Shown: in pieces, positions 53,792-64,000 of the stretch
Numbering within the stretch: the first letter of the stretch is position 1
How the letters are laid out: each line of letters begins with the position of its first letter
Origin: Chromobotia macracanthus
Taxonomy: Eukaryota > Chordata > Actinopteri > Cypriniformes > Botiidae
NCBI GenBank assembly: GCA_036877525.1
Contig: JAZGTH010000072.1
Coordinates: forward strand, 868,001-932,000
DNA: 64,000 bases
Direction of reading: 5' to 3'
Notes under the pieces: model-generated
The model's database searches: none
Told to the model about the DNA's origin: nothing
What the model saw: the letters and a program-made list of their open reading frames with translations, nothing else
Translations under genes and position numbers: made by a program

Positions 53792-56700
53792 TCCGCAGTG
53801 ACTCCAGGCTGAAGAGAGATGTGGGCCAGGTGCGTTCTGTCCCTCTGGGCTCAGTCACTCTCCCAGCTTCCCTGACACAGAACCTCAGTGTACAAGAACA
53901 GCAGGTCGCATCCAGAGTGCAGTTTAACTTCTATCAAAAGAGCACCTTCTTTCAGGTCTGCCATTATTAACTCACAATTTATTTACAAGTGTCTGTAGTG
54001 ATTGTAATGTTTGTTTTTTATTTTACAGTAGTATTTTTATGCATTATATTGTAGGATAAAGCACTTGGCAAACGGACACTGATCAGTGGGATTTTAAGTG
54101 CCACTGTGGCTAATCTGAGCATCTCCAATCTACAGAAAAACGTTTCAATAACATTGCAGAACAATGAGCCCATTCCGGTCAGTACAAAGAACTTTATTGT
54201 AATTCAGAATAACTGACATTTTTTTACAAATGTATCACTGGATATTTAAATCAATAATGTCAATGTTGTTTTCTTGTTTAATTTTCTTTTCTAGGTTAAC
54301 CATTCAGTGTCCTGTGTGTTCTGGGACTTTGCCTTAAATGGTAAATTTGTATTGTAAAGTTCTTTGAACTAGTAGACTCTAGTCTGGTTTATAGGTTTAT
54401 AAGTGTGTGTTGTGACTGTCGATTGTCTGCTTGCAGGTGGTGCAGGAGGCTGGAGTACAAGCGGGTGCCGTCTGCTTAACTCATCTACTCAGGAAACACA
54501 GTGCAGCTGTAACCATCTCACCAGCTTCGGTGTTCTGCTAGTGAGTCATCTGACTACCGTGTTGCCAACTATTTTAAATAGAAAGCAGCTAAAATCGTCT
54601 TGAAAAGTCGCTAAATCTACCAACAAAGTCGCCAAGTTGACAACACTGCTTGGCTGTGCATTTACCACATCTAACCATATTTACTGTACCATTTTGTTTA
54701 CTTTGGAATGTTATAATTGAGATGTCTGATTAAATCTTGCTCTACAGATCATTTCCCAGAGTAGCATTGATCCGGAGCAATACACAATCCTGACATACAT
54801 AACGTACATCGGCTGTGGCATCTCTGCTATTTTCCTGTCTATCACCTTGCTCACCTATCTGGCCTTTGGGTATGGATCCCTCTTATTAATTAAAATTACT
54901 TTACCAGTTAACTTTTAATAAAATGACTTGGTGAACAGGTTAAGAGATATTTAAAAAATAATGTCAATCTTTATTTAATGCAGTTTGATATTGCTAGAGG
55001 ACCATTACACACTTTAAGATTTACACATCATTACACATCTTTAAAGGATTTCATGTTTCAATAGAATACAGTTATTTATACTTTTCATACATATATTATC
55101 TGTGTTTAGTAAACTGCGCAAAGACATTCCATCCAAGATCCTCATTCAGCTGTGCTTGGCGCTGCTGCTGTTAAACCTGGTCTTCCTGGTAGATGCATGG
55201 TTGGCTCAGTACACAGATGTTAACGGCCTCTGTATCTCCACTGCCTTCTTTCTGCACTATTTCCTCCTGGCCTCCTTCACTTGGATGGCCATGGAGGCAG
55301 TCCACATGTATCTGGCCCTCGTTAAGGTCTTTAACACCTATATCACTCACTTTATGCTCAAGATCGGACTTGCTGGTTGGGGTGAGTGACTAAATTGTAA
55401 CCCAAAAATTACCAGAAGTTGGTGATATGAGTTTGCAGAATTTATGTTTTATCTAATGACTTCATGGTGTTTTTTTAAGGCATTCCGCTCATTGTAGTCA
55501 TAATCGTCATAGCAACCAACAATGTTGGCAAAAACTATGGTCTTGTGTCATATGGGAAGTTTGTGGATGGAACACAAGATCAATTGTGAGTAATAAGTTA
55601 TAATTATGTAAAACACTATACAATTTGGAAAAAAGCATTTAAAATTTTACAGGTATGTATTTTACAATTATGTAATATTATGTATCTTTATTAAACACAT
55701 TCAGATCCCTGATTTCTGATTGGATAAGTCATTGTAAAATTACTATAAACGTACACCTTGCATAGCACATTCTGTATTAATACAGCAAGTTTCTGTTGCC
55801 AAGCAACCTACAATTAAAAAAATGAACTTTATTATTTGGCAGACAAATTGTTTATTTGGATAATTATTAATAATAGAGTATGTAAAACAATAATTTGGCT
55901 TATTGCTTTATGGTACCTTATTGATTTATTAAATGAGGGAAAATAACAGAGATATTTTTGTTGCACTTTTTTATTATGTTTTTTTACATTTACAGTTGCT
56001 GGATCATCAACAGCGTTGTTTTTTATGTTACTGTGGTCACATACTTCGGCCTTGTCTTCCTGCTAAACTTCACCATGTTTATTGTGGTATTGGTCCAGTT
56101 GCGTCGCATTAAGAGACAGAATCCTCAGAACGTGCAGAATCGCAGTTCGTGGCAGGAGCTGCGCAGTGTAGCAGGACTCACTGTGCTTTTGGGCCTCGCC
56201 TGGGGCTTCGCTTTCTTTGCTTGGGGCCCCGTTAACGTGGCTTTCATGTACCTGTTTGCCATTTTTAACTCTTTACAAGGTAGGTCCCAAACTACACATA
56301 TAACCTATACCATTCTTGACAACATGAAATCAACACTGATTCTCCAGCCCTGCTAAATATTTTAGTGAAAATACATAAAAATAATGGTTTTACCCCTTTT
56401 AGCAACATATATTTGTAAGTGCCAGAAATAGTTTTATCTCTTACTGAATAATGTTTTATTTCTTTCAAAACGACATACAAAAAAATTACTTAATTGTTTT
56501 ATTTGCTGGAAAACTTTGTAATATGGTGCAAAACATTGTTTACAATTCTGTGTTATTTTCAACACAATTTTGACAAAGCTACGTAGCTAATATAGAACAT
56601 TCTCAGAACGTTGGCAATGGTTTTCTAAAAGTTCTCTCAAAGTTATCAAAAACAATCTTTTTAAAATTATATATCATAAATCAATATATCGATATATGAT

Positions 56701-57763
56701 AATATATGATATCATTATATCAATGCTACTCATAAGTTGTTAGTGGATTATTTTAAAAACGTTACAGAATTTAAAAATGTTCAAATAACATTCATATAAG
56801 GAAGAAATAACATCAAAACAACTTCTAAAAAGGGATGCTTTGAACATTCCTGGAATATTTAAAAATAACAACTTTAACATTTTTTTTAACTTAATGGAAA
56901 TGATATGGAAACGTTCCTACAACCTAAAATTGTTAGCTGGGAATGTTGTTGCTGGAATGCATCTGTTCTGTCACAGGATTCTTCATCTTTGTGTTCCACT
57001 GTGCCATGAGAGAGAATGTCAGACAACAATGGAAAACATACCTGTGTTGTGGAAAATTCAGGCTACCAGAAAACTCAGGTATGATGCCTCTGTAGGTTCA
57101 TGCAGGTTTATATCAGAGCTGGTTTTGTGCTGTACTCTGCGTAACACCACCCTGCTTTATTTCACAAACCAGAATGGAGTCGCACAGCAACTCAGAATAT
57201 TAAAAAAGCATCAAAGAAAAGACCTTTGTCAACCCAGTCCAACAATTCTAGCTCTTCCTTTCTGCACAATGACAGCATAGCATCTGATATGCCCCTGGGC
57301 ATTAGTGAGTATAACCTACTTCACTGGCTTCATTCACAACATTGTTTTTAACTGTTGTTTCTTTAGTAAAATTCTGATTTGAAGCAGCAGGTGGCGCTAG
57401 CTAACATTTTATTGCTTACCCACTTCCTGTTTCACCCTTTCTGTTGATGTTTTTCAGAACAAAAAACAACATTTTGATTAAAGATAATTAAAACCAGTTT
57501 GTTTTCTGTGCAAGAGTACGTGGCATCAACAAATCATTCTTAATAACATCAGAAAGGTGCATTTGGAAAGTAAAGAAGATGATTTTATTGAGATGTTTAA
57601 CAGTAAATAGTGAAAAATATGCATTGACTTTCTTTTTGATTGTCTGTCTGCAATTCTAGGCAACCCATTTGATGACAGGACAATAACAGCCTCAGAAGAG
57701 CCGGGCTCAGATGTGGTGATGAATGAGCTTAACGCCACACACCGCAGTAAAAAGCCATTTTAA
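46543..57763 (+). CDS. adgrg2: Adhesion G protein-coupled receptor, ADGRG2-like
   Basis: About 32 coding exons (first 46543-46636, 47639-47922, 48010-48070, 48198-48236, 48324-48388, 48499-48542, 49236-49266, 49351-49421, 49496-49620, 50066-50174, 50461-50522, 50882-50932, 51048-51109, 51250-51290, 51494-51536, 51628-51659, 51744-51850, 52021-52138, 52234-52328, 52807-53023, 53451-53607, 53791-53955, 54055-54177, 54295-54340, 54437-54540, 54748-54869, 55110-55381, 55480-55585, 55996-56279, 56977-57078, 57173-57304, 57660-57763) join in phase to 1155 residues. Order: signal peptide (1-31); Asn/Ala/Thr-rich stalk (32-126); Cys-rich, heavily N-glycosylatable region; GAIN domain; GPS with C739/W742 and H774-L-T776, cleavage expected before Thr776, tethered agonist TSFGVLL; seven membrane helices; Ser-rich tail. 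TM segments (LLTYLAFGKLRKDIPSKIL, SVAGLTVLLGLAWGFAFFAW) closely match ADGRG2 (HE6/GPR64). The exact paralog is uncertain. AATAAA at 57979-57984. Confidence 0.88.
46637..47638 (+). other. Intron between signal-peptide and stalk exons, adgrg2-like
   Basis: AT-rich intron. No repeat or additional exon recognised. Confidence 0.5.
50213..50380 (-). repeat. tRNA-derived SINE, copy 2
   Basis: In the intron before the adgrg2-like exon at 50461. Same orientation and body as the copy in rhbdd2 (ACATTTATGCATTTAG, GACGCTTTTATCCAAA), with box B and box A remnants on the minus strand (TTTCGATTCCC; GTAGCTCAATGGGTAGGAC). More diverged in the head than copy 1. Confidence 0.8.
51123..51151. repeat. Head-to-head telomere-type repeat
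   Basis: TTAGGG units meet CCCTAA units at GGTTAACC, making a near-perfect palindrome of about 29 bases in an intron of the adgrg2-like gene, 14 bases past a splice donor. Confidence 0.9.
53726..53788. repeat. (AT)n microsatellite abutting a splice acceptor
   Basis: About 63 bases of AT repeat that run directly into the TAG acceptor of the adgrg2-like exon at 53791. There is no separate pyrimidine tract between the repeat and the exon. Confidence 0.95.
56584..56942 (-). repeat. MITE-like interspersed repeat, copy B
   Basis: Its right end, read on the minus strand, is CCCAGCTAACAATTTTAGG and continues to match the left end of the copy at 8709. Its left end carries TAGCTAATA. It lies in the adgrg2-like intron just before the exon at 56977 and includes a small TATATCGATATA palindrome. 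Confidence 0.65.
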
Positions 57764-58380
57764 GTAAACTGATTATAGCCACAGTCACTTACCTTCACAG
57801 GTGTATGTGTGTGTGTTATAATGTGTGTATGATGTGTGGCCTGATGAGACACTGTTGTTTTACCTGTAATTTAAGTTTACTTAAAGTATTGTGTGTTCTA
57901 CTGTATATTCAACAAAAAAGAGTTATATATTATATAAACAATACTTTAATTGAAGCACTTTAATCCATGGCATTAAGTAATAAAATTGTGCAACTACAAC
58001 CTTTTAGGCCAAAATATAAACAAACCAGAACATATATGATGGTTTAGTGCTTTTCTGTGAACAATAACTCTTAACTTTGTGTGTGGAGTTATTTTCCTAT
58101 ATGCTTTTGGTTAATGATCCAATTATTTTATGAAAGCATCTATGAAGCTGGAATACTCAGATCAAATATGTTGTCATATAATTTTATTTTTGTATTTAAT
58201 AGCTTTTTAAAATAACAAAACGTACAATTATCTATTATAACAAAACAATACAAGTTGTGTCTGCTCAATATCATAAGATTTATTTCTATGATTTTAGATT
58301 TTATACAAACTAACAAACACACGCATGGGATTTATACACACAAACACATGCACACAACCCAATTGATGCATAAAAAATGA
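57764..58380 (+). other. adgrg2-like 3' UTR and convergent spacer
   Basis: Non-coding tail of the adgrg2-like gene to its AATAAA at 57979-57984, then AT-rich spacer to the convergent gabrr3 3' end. Nothing else recognised. Confidence 0.55.
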
Positions 58381-59180
58381 CAAGAGCTTTATTAAAGCGT
58401 AATCTCCAGTCTGATATGCTGGCGCTAGGCATTTTTCATGAGTCAGGATTTGCAGGCTTTTACCAGTCCACTGGGAAATGAAGTTGCATTTACAAGGTAC
58501 AAGGCTGCTACAAAAAGTGCATTTAAGGAAAATCTCAGTGCTGGATTTAACAGTTAGCAAAGATCATGGCATCAAATGTAAAAACTTTAGAGGCAGTTAT
58601 AGGTATATTCCACTCTGTTTTTAGAGTTATGTCTATCACATCATCAGAACCTGTTACTGTGAATAAATGAAAATTGACCGCAAAGTCTACACACATTGTG
58701 TACTGATTTATTTGGTGTTGTCTTATTTGGTGTTGTCTTATTTGGCGTTGTCTAATTGCTGTAACATAATGTGATTAAGCTAATATTGCATACCTGTTTT
58801 TGACTGTGGTATCCTATATGTGTGTGTGTGTTTTACATTGGATTGGATTGGTTTGAACAAGAGACATGACTTTAGTTTCTCCCAACAGTTTGTCATCAAC
58901 TTCATTGATGACAAAAGATGACTTTTCTTTAAATCCTTCAAAGAAGGATTTAAAGAGCCTTTTAAAAGGCTTTTTGATAAGGATGATGCCAATATCTACC
59001 ATCCATCTGGCTCTTTCTCCAGTTATCCCTCACACATCAGAAAAGAATAACACAGTGATCAGAACACCAGTGCTTATATGTGACAAAAGTTAGATGAAAC
59101 TCCAGATTGTCTTGTGCTGTAGGCTTCTGCTGGACTTGTTATTGTGCACGAACAGGAAAACTATTTACATGACATAATAA
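58381..59180 (-). other. gabrr3: gabrr3 3' UTR (probable)
   Basis: A minus-strand AATAAA (plus TTTATT at 58388-58393) about 790 bases beyond the stop codon would end the transcript. The segment contains three tandem copies of a 15-base unit at 58708-58752 and three consecutive inverted repeats at 58891-58971. Two overlapping frames of 60-70 codons here look like products of the inverted repeats. Confidence 0.5.
58708..58752. repeat. Three tandem 15-base units
   Basis: The unit TTATTTGGTGTTGTC occurs three times in a row; the third has one change (GGCG for GGTG). Confidence 0.9.
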
Positions 59181-62100
59181 TCAAGAGTAGATACACCAGT
59201 AGATGATGTTGAAGAGAAAATAAGCAACAGGAAACAGTATTCTGGAGTACGAGTCGATCATGTAGCTGTTGCTCATTATGAAGCGGAGGTTGCTGCGGAC
59301 TGAACGTTTCCTCCAGAGCCTGGTGCCCTCTGTGGGCGGCGGCTCAGCGGGCGAGGCTCCGGGCGGGATCGTTCGCGTCGTGCTCGGTGTGGTCGGAAGT
59401 TCCGGGAAAGGTGAAACGTCCATATCATCGTGAAAGCAGCCGTCGTATGCCATAGCCTGGGTCGCGTCGTAGGAAACTGGGAGCTTATGTGGGAAGCACA
59501 AAGGCAAGCAAATCAGTAAATGTCTCCTATGCACAACATATATCAATATATCATTTAGTGAAAATAATAAAAATGTAAAGACTTGATTATATCTATTACG
59601 AATTAACTGAATTGTGAAAGGTGGGTGCTCTATACCACTATGAAGCCAAAGGACTGGATGGGAGGGATCAAAAAAGGTAATTATTTAAAAAGAAAACAAT
59701 TGAAGTGTTTTTCCATTTGTTGACAATGTTTAGGCAAAATGGACAGTCGTTTCATTCAGAAGTTATTGAATGGGATAAAAGATTGAAAAGACAAACATTT
59801 TTTCTTCTTAAATATAATAATATGGGCACGGCCACAATAAATATTGGCAAAAGAGACACGCTTTGATTTCATGTTGACTTGATAAAGTTTCATTTCATTG
59901 GCTCACATAATACCTTTACAAGCATTTACCACGAAAATCATTGACAACACAAAAGTTGTATGCTTTTTAATGACAGTGGCGGATAAAACCAGATTTCTAC
60001 CAGATTTATTGTTTAAACAGCTGTATCTAAAGTAAAGCAATAACTATTGGTAAATATTTGTAATGCAATGATTTCTACAGCCTGTAGGGGGCGACATAAA
60101 AACCTAAACGTGAATGTTCCGCCTGGGTACGATTACGGCAGAAAACAATGCGCATTGTGTAAGCAGATCTGCTGTTCTCGTTAAATGATCTGTAAGTCCC
60201 ATCACCCCGACCTTTCCTTTCTTAAGTTTCTTCATCTCCTCCACCGTGGTGAAGTAGTTGACGGCGGCATATTCAATGACCGACAGGAAAACGAAGAGGA
60301 AGCTGGTCCAAAGATAAATGTCCACCGCTTTAACATAAGACACCTGAGGCATGGAGGCGGAGACGCCCGTGATTATTGTAGACATGGTCAACACGGTTGT
60401 GATTCCTGTAGTGCACAGCAAAACAAGGACAAGAAAATAAAAAAATGATGTTTACACAGACGTGACAGAGGACGCTCCAAAGTTCATGAAAACTTTCAGC
60501 CCTAAAACAAATAGCTTTGAGAAACACGACGTTTCTTACAACGCATTTTCCTCTTTCGTGTGTTTACCCGTCGTGGTTTGGTCCTATAACACAATGCACT
60601 TTGTTTTTTTTTTTATGTATCAGTTTTCTTTCTATTATTTTTTCTATTATTTCTATTCTATTGTTTTGCTTTCTAAGGGATTTGGAACCCATGAAAGTAA
60701 ATGTCAAGTCAAACACATTAGGTACATAAACAGTAACAATATGCAATTCCTGAATTTGTTCTTATGTTTCAGATCACTTTCATTTTGTTAAATAATAATT
60801 GTTTTATATTGAGTTCATTGAGTCACAATGAATACTGTTTTTTGACTTACAATTTTGTTTTAATAAAAGCATCCATGTTTCTAACTGAAGCACATTTAGC
60901 TTACAAAACATTTACACAATGTAGATTACAGCATTATCAGTCTTGCCTTTATTGTGCCTTTATTTGGGAATGTGCTCATGTCATTGTGTGAAAAGAGCAA
61001 CATTCAACAGGCTCAACAGGTGGATGTGAGTGTCAAGGGATTTTTCAGGTAATTTAATTCCATACTTTCTAAACCGGTTTAGGCTTGTTCCTAGAGAGGG
61101 TTATAATGAGAGGGTACGATAAGAGCGTAACCAAGTCGAGTCTTACAAACCTACTGAAACTGTTAATCACTTAATAATATAAATAAACATTGTCAATCTT
61201 TAAAATAACCATTTAAAATGGCTTTTTAAGTTAAAGCTGCTCTACATCCCAGTTAACAGTTTTTGTAATTAATTCTGTAATGTTTTTAAACATTCACTTA
61301 AAAACATTTATATTAATATAACTACTAATGTTTTGCGGGGGAGATTTTAAAAGTTAACCAACGTTCTGAGAAAATTCCCTGTAGTTTTCCATTTAAAGCT
61401 GGGATTTTGCCATTTAAACGTAACACTGTGACACTTTTGGTCATTGACAGAGAGGGTTATCTCTCTCCCTGCAAGGAGTACACAGTACTTAAAGGAGGTT
61501 TACCCAGAGAGACACGGGCTGGCACGGCTCTTCTGTCAATCCAGAAAGAAACCCAGGAGAGCATGACCATAAGCATTGTGGGAAAGTACGTCTGCAGCAT
61601 GAAGAAGAATATGTGTCTCCTGAGGATGAAGTTTATGTACAGCCTGTTATACCAGCCTGCGAGAGAAAACAGATTTTGCAGAATTGTGTAAGACCTTAAG
61701 AATCTTGAATTAATGTATTTGTCTTGCCCTATTTCCATATTGTTTTTTCTTGTTTTAAGCATAAATCCAATTAATTTCAGTGAGGTTTTTGCCTAAAACA
61801 AGAATATTTTAGTTGTGTAGATAGAATAAAACAATTGAATTGTACAGACATTTTGCTTTTAATAAAATTAAAATATCATGTTTTCACTTTCTATGTTCGA
61901 TTTTTATTTTCTAAAATGTTTTTTGTGCACAAAAAAAATAAAAATAACTTGAAATGACAAATTTATTAGACTTAAAAATTTAAGCCACCAGTTTTTTTTT
62001 ACAGTGTGGTTTCTTAGAAAATGCAGAATTAGTTCTGTTTTCTATTTTAAAGATAATGCTGTGACCTTTCTGACATCATACTTAAGGAAGTGACATCACA

Positions 62101-63292
62101 ATATTTTAACCACATGATGCAAACAGAGATTTCTTAAGCAAATGTCACAGTTTCCTGAGAATAACCCTGGCAGGCAGAACTTACTGGCTATAAAGCCAAT
62201 TGTATATTAGGCAAGAATTCTGGTATTTCTCATTCTTCTGCCTCAGTGTTGGTTGGTTGTGATAAAGCATGACACTGTGGTAATGACAACATGCAGAAGG
62301 AAGTGATGCACACATACCGGTGCTGCTGTAGAAGGCTAGCCCGTAGGAAGGGTGGAATTCTTCAATAAAAAACTGCGAGAGAGCAATCTCGTCAGTCCTT
62401 AATGAATCGTTCCCATTCTTCCAATAGAGCATGAGGTCGTTCTCATTGTACGCGTCTTCAAGAGAGCAAAGAAACGGGGGGGAGGGGGGATAATAAGACA
62501 GCAGACTCTCTTTGAAGATACATGGGCGGCACTCCTCAGAGGAAAGATGATAGAGCGTCAAAAAGGAGCTCCATCATCTCCCTCTGAAGCTGAAGTCCAT
62601 GCAATTCAGGTGTGTGTGTGTGTATGTGTGTGTGTGTATGTGTCTGAGAAAGTCATATGATTAGGTTGAATGCATATGTGTATTTATGTGCATGTATATA
62701 CCTGTAGATGTGTGGGTTTGTTTGCTAGTGGTCATAGGAAGACATGGCAATTACAACAATTTTAAACAACTAAAACAATTTTAATGTTTTAATTACAAAC
62801 ATTAAAATTACTGTCATTCTTTCCTGACCTTTAAATACAGATATACAGTATATCATACTTAAAGATAAATGACATTATAGCTGTGTTATGTGTAAACTAT
62901 ACTGCACTTAAAATCAAGGCCTAACCTTTCTATAGATATCTAATATGGGCTCTGAACCAGCTGCCCTGTGCAATGATGCACAATCTATAAACATATTTAG
63001 TGTTTCAGGGAATACAGAATTTCATACTAGTCTGAAACAGCATGAGGAGGAGTAAACACAACATTTCCATCATCACACTGGCAGCTTTATTGACAGGTTA
63101 AACTGAGTGCAGTGCATGTACTAATTCTTTTAACTGTTGATAGTACTTACTCTTTAGTGTTTGCATGCTACACACACATTCATTCTCTCTTACAGACTGT
63201 AATACTCACAACTCTCCAGCTCTAGAGAGCAGTTCTGTGTGTCTAGAGGAAACCTGCTGAAGTCCATAGAGCAAAGAGCCGTCACTGTGACT
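59181..63292 (-). CDS. gabrr3: GABA-A receptor rho-3 subunit, 3' part
   Basis: Ligand-gated chloride channel subunit of the Cys-loop family. Exons in the window: 63292-63210, 62455-62318, 61656-61504, 60405-60206, 59483-59181; the signal peptide and most of the ligand-binding domain lie beyond the right edge. Seen in order: a complete Cys loop (C-SMDFSRFPLDTQN-C), YAYNENDLMLYWKNGNDSL, LRRHIFFFMLQTYFP (M1), the M2 pore GITTVLTMSTIITG, VSASMPQVSYVKAVDIYLW (M2-M3 and M3), a long M3-M4 loop, and M4 with terminal IIYWCIYS. The loop residues DATQAMAYDGCFHDDMD and VSASMPQVSY resemble rho-3 more than rho-1/2. The M2-linker donor could be either GGG|GTGATG (used) or the earlier AAG|GTCGGG; both keep the frame. 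Confidence 0.9.
61248..61404 (-). repeat. MITE-like interspersed repeat, copy C (short)
   Basis: Starts TCCCAGTTAACAG and ends AAAGCTGGGA, with ACGTTCTGAGAAAATTCCC inside, as in copies A and B. It is shorter and more diverged, in a gabrr3 intron next to the exon at 61504. Confidence 0.5.
62610..62642. repeat. (GT)n microsatellite with TATG interruptions
   Basis: GT-rich tract in a gabrr3 intron. Confidence 0.9.
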
Positions 63293-64000
63293 CTGCAAAG
63301 CACAATTCACACCTGTTACTTTAAAAAAAATCACTTACAAAGAGACTGAACGTGCCCAGTCTGAACATGGAAAAAAACATCTAAACAATGCAGAGTAATT
63401 CGACATTAAACGAATCCTACGTATGATTTAGCTTAACACAAGTCAAGGTACACAAGCCTACACTTGCAGTCTGTGTTGGGATTTCTTAGAAACAAATTCC
63501 TGCTCAACAGTTTTTTTTTTAAGTATTTTAAAGAAAACCACACCTCATCTGTCAGTGAATGTAAACAAAAGGGAATTCAGCCACTGCAGAGAGTGTCAGA
63601 TGTATTTTGAAAGTGTTAACCTAACAAATTACAAACATTAAAATTACTGTCATTCTTTTCTGACCTTTAAGTCATTTCAAACCTTTATAACTTGGCTTTT
63701 CTTAAAAAAATGTTAATGTTAAATCTTTTAATGAATCATGTCATTGGTCTTTCCCTTGCAACGATAGTTGTTCATAGTGATTATAGCTGTTAATCTCCAA
63801 AAGAACATTTCAGTCCAGTTTGTGAACTTCATCCAGTTTAATAAAAAAAAATTGTTCTTGAACACTGATTCTGATCTTCTGAGTTCAGCTCATTAAAGCA
63901 ATGATTCAGAAGCATTTCTCAAGTTAAGTCACCGGGAAAAGGTTATCAGTGAATAGTGCCTATTATTGGTCTGCATGGACTAATTTTCTGCTGCTTGTTG
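63293..64000 (-). other. gabrr3: gabrr3 intron to the window edge
   Basis: No further rho-subunit exon could be found before the right edge. It contains the second member of a 44-base direct repeat (63628-63671). Confidence 0.5.

Noticed and set aside
54545..54660. GTCGC-containing stretch (AAGTCGCTAAATC, AAGTCGCCAAG) in an adgrg2-like intron
   Set aside because: Looks like a short piece of a dispersed repeat, but too short to define; not called.
58780..59002. Two overlapping 60-70-codon minus-strand frames
   Set aside because: Built largely from the inverted repeats in the gabrr3 3' UTR; Lys/Leu/Phe-rich noise.

Overview
This is vertebrate nuclear DNA, most likely from a cyprinid (carp or zebrafish-like) teleost. 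The evidence is many short GT-AG exons, AT-rich introns, long (TA)n and (GT)n microsatellites, two tRNA-derived SINE copies and several small interspersed repeats typical of cyprinids. There are no bacterial or viral gene arrays. Gene identities come from reading the translated exons against remembered vertebrate families. In all complete genes the exon phases join into one open frame.

Layout, left to right: (1) pom121 on the minus strand, 13 coding exons, nuclear-pore membrane FG nucleoporin. (2) About 3.8 kb intergenic. (3) ypel2-like on the minus strand, yippee zinc protein, with a long 3' UTR and a 4.8 kb first intron. (4) A decayed, frameshifted and internally deleted smg8 remnant, minus strand. 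(5) prr11 on the minus strand, proline-rich cell-cycle protein. (6) styxl1 on the plus strand, rhodanese plus dead dual-specificity phosphatase, divergent from prr11 across about 320 bp. (7) tmem120a, plus. (8) por, plus, NADPH-cytochrome P450 reductase. (9) rhbdd2, minus, rhomboid-like. (10) An adgrg2-like adhesion GPCR, plus, about 32 coding exons, 1155 residues. (11) The 3' half of gabrr3, minus, a GABA-A rho subunit whose 5' exons lie beyond the right edge.

The order mixes two human linkage groups. pom121 and styxl1-tmem120a-por-rhbdd2 match human 7q11.23. The ypel2, smg8 remnant and prr11 match human 17q22 and sit between pom121 and styxl1. The genes do not form one pathway.

The observations most worth a second look are: a candidate alternative first coding exon of por that would replace the membrane anchor with an N-myristoylation-type start and is in phase with the next exon; the smg8 remnant; the reassigned prr11 divergent promoter; an adgrg2-like splice acceptor whose upstream tract is an (AT)n microsatellite; and a head-to-head telomere-repeat palindrome inside an intron. 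I found no sign of a wholly new multi-gene system.
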